NCBI GenBank assembly: GCA_036245805.1 | Contig: BTRK01000002.1 | Span: 23,305,067-23,369,066, forward strand | Direction of reading: 5' to 3' | DNA: 64,000 bases | Source of the DNA: Pristionchus mayeri | Lineage: Eukaryota; Nematoda; Chromadorea; Rhabditida; Neodiplogasteridae | Shown: positions 45,985-56,372 of the stretch, piece by piece | How positions within the stretch are numbered: position 1 is the stretch's first letter | Layout of the letters: each line of letters begins with the position of its first letter | Made by a program: the position numbers and the translations under genes | The notes under the pieces: model-generated | Seen by the model: only the letters and a program-made list of their open reading frames with translations | Told to the model about the DNA's origin: nothing | Databases searched by the model: none

Positions 45985-47203
45985 ATGAGAATTGAAACCG
46001 AAATCCCACGGCCATTTACGATGCCGTTGGAAAACGTCTTTGAAGATCGTATTGTAATTGCGAAAAATTTGTTCGCAGCTAAAGCTTGTACAAGAAGAAA
46101 ACGTGGAATAAATAGGTACAAGATGGAAGAAAGCATTGCGAATGCACCTGCATGGGGATTGGGTATAATCACGCGGGAGTCGCTTGCCATCACTCGTTCC
46201 TTCACTCTTGCATCCTTCGCATTCTCTTCCCACCTTCCATCAATCCCTTCCCCTGATCTCTGATCTCTTTGCTACTTCTCGCAGTGTTCGAGGAAGGGGG
46301 CGGAGCCTCCCGAATCTGGAAGCATTTCTCCTTATTTGCCTTCTCCTTCTCGATAGGAAGGAGTAAGGGAGAGTTTCCATCTGTCTGAAACACTGGCACT
46401 TCTCTATTACTGGATGCCACTCAGTCATTCTCTCATTTCCTCCGAGTGTTTAGACCATCTCTCTCTGTTCTCCCTTCTTCTCACGCCTTCTCATCTTTCG
46501 ATGCTTCGTTTTCGAAGCTTCAAACTCCCTCCCTTCTCCCGTTCTCTCAATTCCTTCCACCTCATCTCCTTCTACATCGCACTCAAGAGTCAAATCGTAG
46601 ATCGCCCACTGAAAATACTGAAAATGCTTCTTATTATTGACACCTCATTTATTAGAGAGATGTACTCGTTATTTTTCGAGAGTGACGGGCAGGAGGGGGA
46701 GGGGGGGGGAGGGTTCTCGTCCTCCCCTAGAGAATCTTCGTGTTCCGAACCTCTATTTGAGAATGCTCATTGCTTCTCTGAAGACCTAAATGAATTCGTA
46801 CTATAGTGAATGAGATCTTCTCTAGATGCTCTTTCTGATTTATGTAACGGATCTACACTTTTTATGGGAGGTTTTTCATAATTACTGGGATGGAATAGAA
46901 CTGCAAAAGGAGGAACTACAGATGTGACTAGCTTATAATTTGTCGTAGCTTCCAAATAATTCCGTGGAACTCAATTACCAAATCGATCTCTGGAGGCGTC
47001 TTAGTTCCGAGCAAAGCGTAGGCGTAACTGCGACCTCTTCCATCAACACTTTAGTTGCTTATCTCATCCGGCCCATCGACTATTTTGATTACCCTGTCCA
47101 TTTAAAGGAGTCCCTTTCTGACGTGCTTCTCCATTCTATTCGTTCCCGAAGGGAAGCTTTACGTTTTTATCAGCCTCTGAGCATAATCTCGAATAATGGA
47201 TAG
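45985..47203 (+). CDS. Possible small gene, unrecognised
   Basis: A first open stretch (MRIETEIPRPFTMPLENVFE...KACTRRKRGINR) ends at a gtacaa donor (46115). A second (46949-47203), after a gtcgtag acceptor, encodes VELNYQIDLWRRLSSEQSVG and HLKESLSDVLLHSIRSRREA, then a stop. The latter has a protein-like composition. The connection between them is unproven, and the region 46.2-46.75 kb between is pyrimidine-rich. It could be one gene, two, or none. It lies between nsun-4 and the chemoreceptor on the same strand. Confidence 0.3.
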
Positions 47204-47311
47204 GCTAATTGTCATTTGTCAAATCGCCATTAGCTCCATGGTGGTGATTCAGTGCTTCTTTGGTGGTGTCATCCTGTCTGCTCTCCTTCTCCTCTCATGA
47301 TCCCTTCAGGG

Positions 47312-49847
47312 ATGGCGATCACGAACACAGTCTGTCTCCTCGTGAACATCTTCCTCTTCATCATCTGCATCATGCAGATTCTCGCCAACTTCGTCGTTCT
47401 CTTCGTATGGGCCAAGCATCGGTGAGTGAAAGAGGAGAGTGAACACCCTCTACAATGGTGATGAGGGGAACCAGCACGAAGTCCACTGTCATTTCTCTGT
47501 AATAGTCTATTTGCAGGAAGCTCTACCGGAATGACAACTTGATTCTGCTCGTTTCTCTCGCATTTATCGATTTCTTGTATGCGATCGAGCAGTTTCCGTA
47601 TCTGATCATACTGATGGCTGGCCATAAGCCTGACAGTAAGCCAGTTTTCATTTTTTTTAAAGTTGTATTGAAAATAATTGGCCTACCTAGTGCAGGAAAA
47701 ATGAAATAAATACGTCACTTTCAACATTCGTCACTTGTAAGAATGCAAAAAATAGTTGGTAAGAGCATGTGCAAGAGGAGGAAAGGTGTGATCTACGTGG
47801 GAAAGAGCAAGGGAAAAAGACTGCGCACGCTGCATTCGTGGGAGTTCAGAGGGAGGAATAGGAGGGGGTGGGAGAAGAATGATCATGACATTTCAATCCC
47901 CCCGAAAGAAGAAAACACAAGCAAGAGTGTTGCAGACGAACTTCTCGACTACGACGCAGCCACGATCATTTGGGTGGGAGGACCTTCTGCTGCTCTCATG
48001 AAGGTTCAGCACTTACTAACCAATTAGCTAAGTAAGTTAATTAAGGGCGGGTGCACGATCACTTCAGCCATTGCACTCGACCGTATCTTCGCCCTTTACT
48101 TCCCCGTCTTCTACTATCAACAGAGCAAGAAATGGTGGGGGGGGGGGGGGGAAGAGGGGGAAGGGGGGGGGGGGAAGAAGGGGAGGGAATTCATGTTCAG
48201 GTGGTCCATCTTCTGCTTTGGTCTCGCTCTGATCCTGGCAGGAATCGACTGGCTCATCTGCATTCTCATCGTGCCCATTCAAAGACACCCAGGGGCGAGC
48301 AACTTCGGAGGATTCGTCAACCACGTACGACTCCCTTCCATTTCTCCCTTCCATTTCTCCCCTCGATGTTATTACTGATCCAATTTGTCATGGGCAATCA
48401 TGCGAAAGTGCGGCTAAACATAGAACAAAATAATAATTTGTTTCATTCGTCTAATTATTTGCAGCCCTTTCGTGTGTGGTGGGGACTGTCGAACATGGCG
48501 ATGAACTCGATAACCACCATCCTTACCGTAGTCATCATCTACCATCTCGTGAGGTACGATGCATTCTACATCTGTCTATCGACAACTGACCGAATTCAGG
48601 CGGAAGAAGCAACGGGCTGCACTAGTGGAGATCGAGAGAACGAACAGGGCTAAAGTCGATAGGAGTGTCAGTTCATTCTCTTTATTTTTCTTCAATAATT
48701 AGTGATTGATGGTTCATTCATAGTAAGTTAGTTTCGTCGTGTCCCTCCCATGTGATCTCCCTTTTTCAGGCGAATCGAGTAGCCTTCTACATCCTCATTG
48801 TCTCTACTCTAATCGGCGTCGTCCCTGGTCTCCTCAATGGATTCGGATTATTCATCGAGATCCCGGTGAGAATCTTGACCTACCACTTGGAAGTATCTAC
48901 TATGGTCTTCTGAATAGTTTTGAACAAAGCTGTCACTACTTTCCCGGTGCATTTACCCCGATGTCTGTCCCAATCACTAGCCGTGCTAATTCCATCTATT
49001 CGTTGCGAAATATTTGGCGGGTATCGGGAGTGATTATAACGAGTCGTTTCTCCCGACGGAGGAATTCTCTTAGTATTACTGCTATTAGAATCTTACGGGG
49101 AAAGGCAGACTTTGCACGGAGAAGAGATCAAGGAGCGGCGAATAATTCAGAAGATGCAAGAGAGAAGGGGAAAGAATGACAATCACGAGGGAAACTAATC
49201 GAGTATTACTTGCAGATGCTCAATGAGATTTCGTTCTTCGTTGGAACGTGCGCCACTCTTTCCGGTCTATCTCACGCTTTCATTTTTGCAATGGCCCATC
49301 GGTTAGTTATCCTTCATTCTGCCATTTTACCATTCACTGAAGTATCGATAATAATATCTCAACCAATTTTAACTCACAAAAATCTCTCATGCGTATTGAG
49401 CAAGATTGATAAGTAGTCGAATGATGGTTCAACTGGAGACAATTCAGTGAGATTCGGTACGCGATCGGGCAGGATTTGTGTGGATGCTTCGTTCCTCCTT
49501 CTCAGCCCTCAGTGAGTACCTTCGACAACTCATTCGCTACTCGAACCAATAAAACATCCGTTATGTCTGTTCGACCCATCTCTGATGGCAACGGAGTCTC
49601 CATAGATTGAGCATCTATTCATATCCATTTCGAATCCCAATGATTGCTCTCCCTCAGAATATATAGAATATTAGTTTTCTTTCACTGTACTTTTGTGCAT
49701 CAAAAATGGAGTCAGGACAGTGCGCAGTGTCCGTCTGTAGATGTCTTCCCTTCTTCCCTTCTCCTCCTTTCCTTTCCCTATCGTCCTCCTTTGCAGGAAC
49801 TAACCGTTCATCCTGTACTGAACAAACTCGATACCACGGCAACCTGA
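47312..49847 (+). CDS. Srbc-class serpentine chemoreceptor (7TM GPCR)
   Basis: A nematode chemosensory receptor for the plasma membrane or cilium of sensory neurons. Exons joined by phase give MAITNTVCLLVNIFLFIICI (TM1), KLYRNDNLILLVSLAFIDFL (TM2), LDYDAATIIWVGGPSAALMK, then GGCTITSAIALDRIFALYFP (TM3 end with the DR-x(4)-YFP-x-FY signature), WSIFCFGLALILAGIDWLIC (TM4) with GGFVNH after it, FRVWWGLSNMAMNSITTILT (TM5), a basic loop RKKQRAALVEIERTNRAK, NRVAFYILIVSTLIGVVPGL (TM6) and FFVGTCATLSGLSHAFIFAM (TM7). The tail has EIRYAIGQDLCGCF and ends ELTVHPVLNKLDTTAT. About 300 residues, normal for the family. One donor lies at the edge of a 15-G tract (48137-48151). Srbc rather than another class is judged from the TM3 and TM5 motifs. 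Confidence 0.85.
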
Positions 49848-50480
49848 ACACCCCCCCCCCCCTCCTCCTTTCCCCTTTTTATCCACTTTCAATGGGGATC
49901 ACTGTTCGAGTAATTGACCATTCCTCGTTCTGAACCATGTTGAAATAGAAGGAATAAGTCGAATACTGAATGGGATCTCAGCACTCTTCCCGTCCGTCCT
50001 TTCCCTTCCTTCCCTCACTCTTCCATTGCAGCCTCCTGGCAAGACTGACTTCTCCCGAAGGATAGACAGAGTCATTGACGGCCAATCTTCGACCACTCCC
50101 CTCTCACACTCTGAATCGCCCCCTCTCGAAGACCTCAATCGGGGATTCTGAATGGAATACAATCACCTCTCTCACCCCATCCTGTCTACTTTCACACCAC
50201 TTGATACACTCTATCACTACTCTCGTTATCTCGTTCTATTCAATGTCGTCTAGTCATTCCCTTTCTGATCTCCACACTAAGACCTCAACTGTTTCCATTG
50301 TATTCTCCTGTGATTATCGGCTGTAAATAAATGAAAATGTATTGCACTTGTCATCGAGGAATGTACAGACAGTGGACAGTAACACAGAGATCAAAGATCA
50401 ATTTAGACGCGAGGGGCCTTCGCTCCTCTCACTGCGGGACGGTAACGGAGGGGGTTGAAGGTAGAGGCAGGCGCCTGCTA
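49848..50480. other. 3' intergenic region between convergent genes
   Basis: A C tract (49851-49862) lies directly after the receptor stop. Several CCTTCC-rich runs follow, with AATAAATGAAA near 50325. Only 3' flanks of the receptor and of the minus-strand gene ending at 50481 are expected here; no additional gene is seen. Confidence 0.5.
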
Positions 50481-51668
50481 TTAATTTACATCATTTGTTT
50501 CCCAGCAAAGCTATTGATAAGTGAAAAAATAATGAGTATTGAATGAGGACTAGAAAGGCCTTACCTCTTCCTCATCTTCGTATTCTCCTTCTTCTCCCTC
50601 ATCCTCGATCTCCTCAGATTGAGCAGTTTCCTTCTGTCCAGAGAGACGTCTGCAGAGATCAAATATCAAAGGGGCGAGAGAGGGAGTACTCACTCAAGGA
50701 GATATCTCCTTCGTGCCTCGAAGGCTTCCTGACGAGAGGCACTGAAAGAGAACATTATCCACGTCCTCTCATTCAGACATCTAATAGACAAAACAGAGTA
50801 GATAGAATACCCACTTGGTCTCAGCAGGTGCGGCTTCAGCAGGTCGGGGGACGGGTGCTGCAGTGGGTCGAGGTGCAGCTGCGACTGCAGCAGGCACGCC
50901 CTCCTTCTCGCACATCACTCGATACACCCACACTCGGACTCCTCCCCTGCAACGAGAGTTACTCCCTGATCTTTGAAGTTTGATCTCTGAATTCACGATC
51001 TCTAGACTTTCACTCACTGCTCGGTGCGGATGTTGGTGATGAAGTCGTATTCGTCGCCACCGTTTCCGTACTTGTCCTGCAATTGGGAAGCGTCGATCTC
51101 GCTCACACAATGTGATTTTCTTCAGAATACTTTATTGTAATCGTCGTCTACACCACACGCACCTTCTCGCTGATAGCTCCTCCGACGTAGAAGGATCCAG
51201 CAGTGACGAGGTCAGTGCCCACGTAGATCTTCTTAGGGACATTCAGAGAACAGCAACGGAGAAGAACACTGAAGAGTTTCCAGTAATCTAGATGCAGAAT
51301 GGCAGCTCACCTCTGTCCATTGGGGGCCCAGCTCATTCCATTGAAGATGTCGGTGTCGCCCTTGCAAGCTACCTACAATGAACACTCTCACTACTCATCC
51401 TTTGCTTAATCCTGCGAAAGGGTAACTCACAGTTCCATCAGTGCACCTGTGTCCACTGGATCCGCAAGGAAGGGGTCCACACTCTGCCTCAATTGCCCCA
51501 TCCTCGTAGACTGTGAGACGGTTGATGACCTGAGGGAAGGTATTGCATCGTTCAATGGAGGGAAGGGAGTACCTGGTTATGGGCGCATTTGGTTCCCCTG
51601 ATGGGAGTCTTCGACTCTGCAGCAACGAGAGCTGCGAGAAGGAGAGAAGAAAGGATGAGAGAACGCAT
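50481..51668 (-). CDS. Secreted Wart-like protein without a Hog domain
   Basis: Read on the minus strand, it starts MRSLILSSLLLAALVAAESK, a clear signal peptide. Phase-matched exons give VINRLTVYEDGAIEAECGPL + PCGSSGHRCTDGT, then VACKGDTDIFNGMSWAPNGQ, VLLRCCSLNVPKKIYVGTDL, VTAGSFYVGGAISEK, DKYGNGGDEYDFITNIRTEQ and GGVRVWVYRVMCEKEG. An Ala/Pro linker (VPAAVAAAPRPTAAPVPRPA) follows, then an acidic tail (EIEDEGEEGEYEDEEE) and LCWETNDVN before the stop (last exon less sure). About 240 residues. The part I-x-x-R-x-x-V-x-x-DG-(x)n-C-x-x-x-PC and the later CC...AG.(F/Y)Y.GG....(E/F)D.I.N(I/V)R...V.R..C pattern align with the warthog gene immediately upstream. Inferred: an extracellular cuticle- or signalling-related Hedgehog-related protein. 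Confidence 0.8.
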
Positions 51669-52825
51669 CTGAAGGAAGGATTGAAGGAATGACACGCATT
51701 GAGAAGTGATTATCAAATAGCGAAATGGTAAATCGATAAAGGGGAACTCGTGAACTCGAGAGTGGCGCTTCTTCCCTTGGAGAAGGAGAGAATGAAAGGG
51801 GAGAGAGAGATGGGGTTTGAAATGGTCACGGATCAGGAGGGAGAGGGAAGATGAGGCGAGAAGGCGAAAGTTCGTCGACCCAAATCTACCCCCCCCCCCC
51901 CCCCCCTATCCCCCCTTAGGGAGGGATTTAGAGATAGACACGGGGAATGAGAAGGAAATGAAAGTGCATCGAACTGAGAAGTGTTCGAAATTGAACAGGA
52001 TTCCGAAAAGACGAGTTCCAAAATTTGTTGCCACACTTACGCGCGTGGGCTCAGACCTGTACGAAAAGTTGGGCTTGTTTGAGTCATTTGAATATTTGCC
52101 CGCGAAAAAAATACGGTCACGTCCACGCCGCACTATATGCTGGATCATCTTTCCCAATCACAGATGCCTCCAGTCCAGGTCATGCGTCGCGGTTTGGCGG
52201 CATATACCCCGCCGATTCTAGCGTCCCAAGCGCTGGTTATGCTGGTGATAATATCTATTTCAAACTGCGAGCAGTGAATATTTCACATTAATTCCCACAT
52301 CAAGAACTTTTTCTGTCATGGAAAAATTATTTTAAACCCTCGTGCAACCACAGCAATGGAACCGTTATCCGAGTTCTGTCCCAGAGATTTATCATTCAAT
52401 CTTGAGTCGTCTCTGATCCAGGAGTCGAACAGTTCCGTTCCAAGGGGGGAATTGGCTTGAATTGACCGGGATTTCACGGATTTCTCCTCACAATTGCTCA
52501 TTCCTTTCCAATACTCTCACTTTCTCGTCGGGGGGGGGGGGGGGGGGGGGGGGGAATGGAAACTCCCACGCTTTCAACTTTCAAACCATTTATTACATTT
52601 TTGTCATGACACTGATTGAGAAGAATACAACACGAAATATGACACACTTATTATTGGACGAATTATTATTGGTGCGGTGCATGTGCTTGGCGACGATTTC
52701 CACAGGTCGCCTTAGAATGGGACGAGGGCCGTGGGGAGACACCACTCAGCGATCGAGAGAAAGAATTCAGCGGCGAAGGGAAGATGAGTTCCGTCGGAAG
52801 AGGAAATCTGCAGAGAAATAATAAA
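51669..52825. other. Intergenic between the two Hedgehog-related genes
   Basis: Probably the promoter region of the gene starting at 51668. It contains an 18-C tract (51889-51906) and a 25-G tract (52530-52554). Frames on either strand (51817-52221 plus, for example) are purine-run artefacts with no family features. Confidence 0.5.
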
Positions 52826-55800
52826 TCAATAGTCTGAATCAATCGATAATCTCACAGCGTGGATGATCCACTCGGGGAGGAGGTAGGTCATCCCTCGTTC
52901 GAGCATCGAAGTATACTTGAGAACTGACTGAGCAGCGACCGTAGACTGCAATGGGAATAAACTCTGCTTCATGCTTCAATTTCTCCAATTTGTATTTGCT
53001 TCCTAACGAAGACACCATTTCTTCGTCCTTCATGAGTTCTACCTGGATGACATTGTGACAGCTGGCGTAGATTCCGTTGACGACGAGATCTCCAGTGGAA
53101 GTCATTGGAGAGAAGGCACCAGAGGAGAGGAACGATGACGTCGAATTAACCAGACGGAGATTCACTCCATCTGAAGAGTACACTTCATTGAGGTCTACAA
53201 TGAAACAATTAATGTAAGTGAAGCACAGGTCCATTGGAAGCTTTTGAAACTATTTCGATTTCATGTCAAACGTTAGACCTCAGAAACTCTTCAGAAATTG
53301 AGAAAGATAGATAGTGTAACCCTGTTTTCTGTTTCGATGCATAAGATGCCATTGTATGCATTCTAGAGTTCGTAATTCGGGTCACCGTCTCTTCATTTTA
53401 CACACTACCTCGACCGGTCGAATGGAGAGAGAGTGTGTAGAATGAAGAGGCCGTGGTTTCATTTCTCGAACTCTAATGCATTCCTTCCGAATTCGTTCCC
53501 TCACCCTTCTTGTCATTGAGTGTGTACAGACAATCTCCTGGTTGAATCTTCTCTGCGTGGGTCAACTCGATGTTGAATCTGGGAGCATCGCAGTCGACCT
53601 GAGAGAGAGAGAGGTTCACGAAGAATACCAGACAAGGGGAACAATGAATGACCGATATTTTCAATCTACTCTGGGAAGTTCATTTTTGGCTAAACAATAA
53701 GTCCTCTACAATAACAGGTGAAGTGTACCTTCCAGATGAAGTGAAGAGGTGTCATCTCAATAGTCTCTCCCATGGAAGTGACGAGTCGGAGGAACGTCGC
53801 TTCCTGAATTATATTTCATCTACGTTCGAGGGCGCAACGAGATGCGAACGAGATTGGTTCATTCATTGTCGCTTTCTACACCTTCGTACGGACAACCTCA
53901 CACTTCTTTATATATTATTCCAGGACGCAACTGACCTGATGGGGAAGTCGATGCTGCCAGTTGATGATGGGAGTGAAGGCTGGCTGAGAGGAGGAAGTCT
54001 TTTTTTAAATATAAGAAAAACAGTAAACGTAAGTGTGGTTTCTCCTTGTGTCTCACCGTTCCATCGTGGATGGTGATCACTTCATCTCCGATGGTCAATT
54101 CATCCATTCTGCGACGTCCATTCCTCGTCTCTACTTCCATTGATCCTGCAGTTCAGATTACGATACTCCTACCGTATCTCCCTTCTCCCTCTTCAGATAA
54201 CTGTAAGTGGCATACCAGTGAAGCAAGCAGGGATGGACTGGCACCAGTCGCATCTCTGGACGGGGTAGTAGTAGCCAGGAGTGATCACCGGAGTGATCTG
54301 CTCCCCAACCTCAACGACAACCAATTATTCCTCTTGTTCAAGAGGAAGCGTGTTGACGAAAAAGTTCTTCTGAAATTTACAATGCCTTTGAAACTACCCT
54401 CAACCTTAAATGTAATTCGAAAGGGAACATCCCGATCTTCGAAGATCACCTATCCGGTTCTCGACTAGCTCATCCATCAATTCTCTCAGCAGCGATTGTA
54501 AATCATCAATGACGCTGGATATCCGAAATTCCTACCGTAATCCTACAGTACTCGGTGACCTCACCTGCACGTATTTATCACCGTAGCTGCTGGGAGGTTG
54601 GTAGTTGGAGATGGAGTTTTGTCCGAGCTGAGAGGGATCAAAGATCATTCTCCCTCTTTCTCTCCTTCTCACCCCCTCATCGAATGATCCTGGAACGCTC
54701 TTGGCTGACTCGATGGGGATGGGCTCATTCACTGCTTGGGCAGTCTAAATAGTCAATTATCGATGGGATACTTCTTGTACTGTACCTCTACGGCGGGAGG
54801 AGCGGGTGCAGGGGGAAGAGTGGCGGGCACTTCAGGGACGTCATTGGACTCGGCCGTGGCCACCTTGTCGAGGATGCGAGAGATTTCCTGTCGCTGGTTG
54901 ATCTCCACTGAACGAGTTCTCTCTTTTTCGCTCTCCTTCTCGACATGGGGGGAAAGAAGGGAACGATCTCTATTTCAGGAACAAGAGTAGCATGGATGGC
55001 ATTGCTCACAAGATTGATCTAGTCTGGCTGTAACAATCAAATTCCCCACCCTCGATGAGTTCCTCTGGGGGGTCAGGCAGGCAATTCATTCGTGCCACTG
55101 TCAACTCGTAGGCAATCCTGCAATCTCTAAATTATCGATACACAATGGAAGTGTGAACTGACGATCCATCCTCTCCGCTGATCTTGCGTACATTCTTGAT
55201 GAGATCGAAGCCAGTCTGACGACCGTCCCGAATGACTTCTCCTGCAATATCGGTGCTAAACCCAGGAAGTGAGAGGGCGGAATGGACGCGTACCTCCGGA
55301 GTAGACTTCTCCCGCATGGACTACTGGTCGACCGACTTCAGCTGAGTACTTGAGTCGATCGTATCGACAGCATTGAAGAAGGAGACTGCAGAGGGGAGAA
55401 TCAATTATTCTCTCCTCAGCTATTTGAGCAAGTTGTCCATTTTTCGCACTATCGCACATCGGTGAAGTAGATTTGTTGAAAGATATCAGCAACAGCAGAG
55501 CTCATAAGCTCATACCTCATACAAAGTTCTCAATTAGCCCCGGCGCAAAGCGCCTAAGCAATGTTTGTCGGGAATTACATTTAAAACTGGTTTCTTTAGA
55601 TAGTGATATCGTACTCGTTTCCATCGTATTCGAATCCTCCGACCCATTCGACTGTCGCTGCACAAGTCTGAGATTCGGCTGAGAAGGCGCACTTCGCTCG
55701 CTCCGATGAGGCATCCTGAGAATGAGACTGCCTTTGATGATCCCCCTTGGCCCCTTCTTCATCAGCTCCCCCTAGTACTCACTCTGTATCTCATGTATCT

Positions 55801-56372
55801 TCTGTTGTCGTCTCCCTCCCTCAGGAAGACGGACTCAGTGTATTTCTCTGCCTGAATGAATGACGTTCTCTCCAAGTTGCGGCCACTTCCGGTGGATTAG
55901 AGTGAGTAATAGAATGGACTAAAGGAATGTCCGTTCTGGAGGGGAGGAGAGGCCGGAGAACTAAGACTTCTCAGGCGGATTATTGTTGCATGTAGTGAGG
56001 GGGGTTGAGGGCGTTCAATGAACCGGAAATGAATCAGAGTGCACTCTAGCCAAATTCACGCCAGCCAAACTATTTCCAAAACATAATTGAACATCTCGAT
56101 GTATATATTTCAACTGAAGTTAATGAAGAGGTTATAAATGAGTCCCTTCCTAACCCCTTCTCCTCCATCTCCGTATCCGAAACATTGAGGAGTGGCGCAT
56201 CCGAGTACAGGCTGTCCATCCGATGAGACCTGCCATGATGATGATGAAGTCATCTTAGAGAGACTTCCTCACTCACCTCGAATCTGAAGGGAATCGCTCC
56301 CGATCCGCACGATCCTCCTCCGGCAGAGACAAGAGATCCGATCGATAGCAGAACGAGTACCGTACTCCGCAT
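52826..56372 (-). CDS. wrt: Warthog (Hedgehog-related) protein with Wart and Hog domains
   Basis: The minus-strand start MRSTVLVLLSIGSLVSAGGG is a signal peptide. The Wart domain follows at once: SCGSGAIPFRFE, VSSDGQPVLGCATPQCFGYG, TCAATVEWVGGFEYDGNDLL, LQCCRYDRLKYSAEVGRPVV, HAGEVYSGGEVIRDGRQTGF and ELTVARMNCLPDPPEELIEG. After a Pro/Ala linker comes the Hog (Hint) autoprocessing domain: WCQSIPACFTGSMEVETRNG (nucleophile Cys in ACFTG), RRRMDELTIGDEVITIHDGT, FLRLVTSMGETIEMTPLHFI (the T-x-x-H catalytic motif), FNIELTHAEKIQPGDCLYTL, FSPMTSTGDLVVNGIYASCH and a final MTYLLPEWIIHAVRLSID. About 500 residues in 16 or so short exons, stop at 52826. The known family role is secretion, self-cleavage, and function in hypodermis, cuticle and moulting. 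Which numbered wrt gene it matches is undecided. Confidence 0.9.
53353..53482. repeat. Palindrome in a warthog intron
   Basis: TGCATTCTAGAGTTCG on the left faces CGAACTCTAATGCA on the right. Inside, CCGTCTCTTCATTTTACACA pairs with TGTGTAGAATGAAGAGGCCG. The core is the same GTCTCTTCATT stem as at 11535-11617. Confidence 0.75.

Noticed and set aside
47743..48653. Long plus-strand frames overlapping the chemoreceptor
   Set aside because: They read partly through introns or out of frame; the spliced Srbc model explains the conserved blocks better.
52462..52821. Frame through the 25-G tract
   Set aside because: The poly-glycine run comes from the homopolymer; nothing else supports a gene between the two Hedgehog-related genes.
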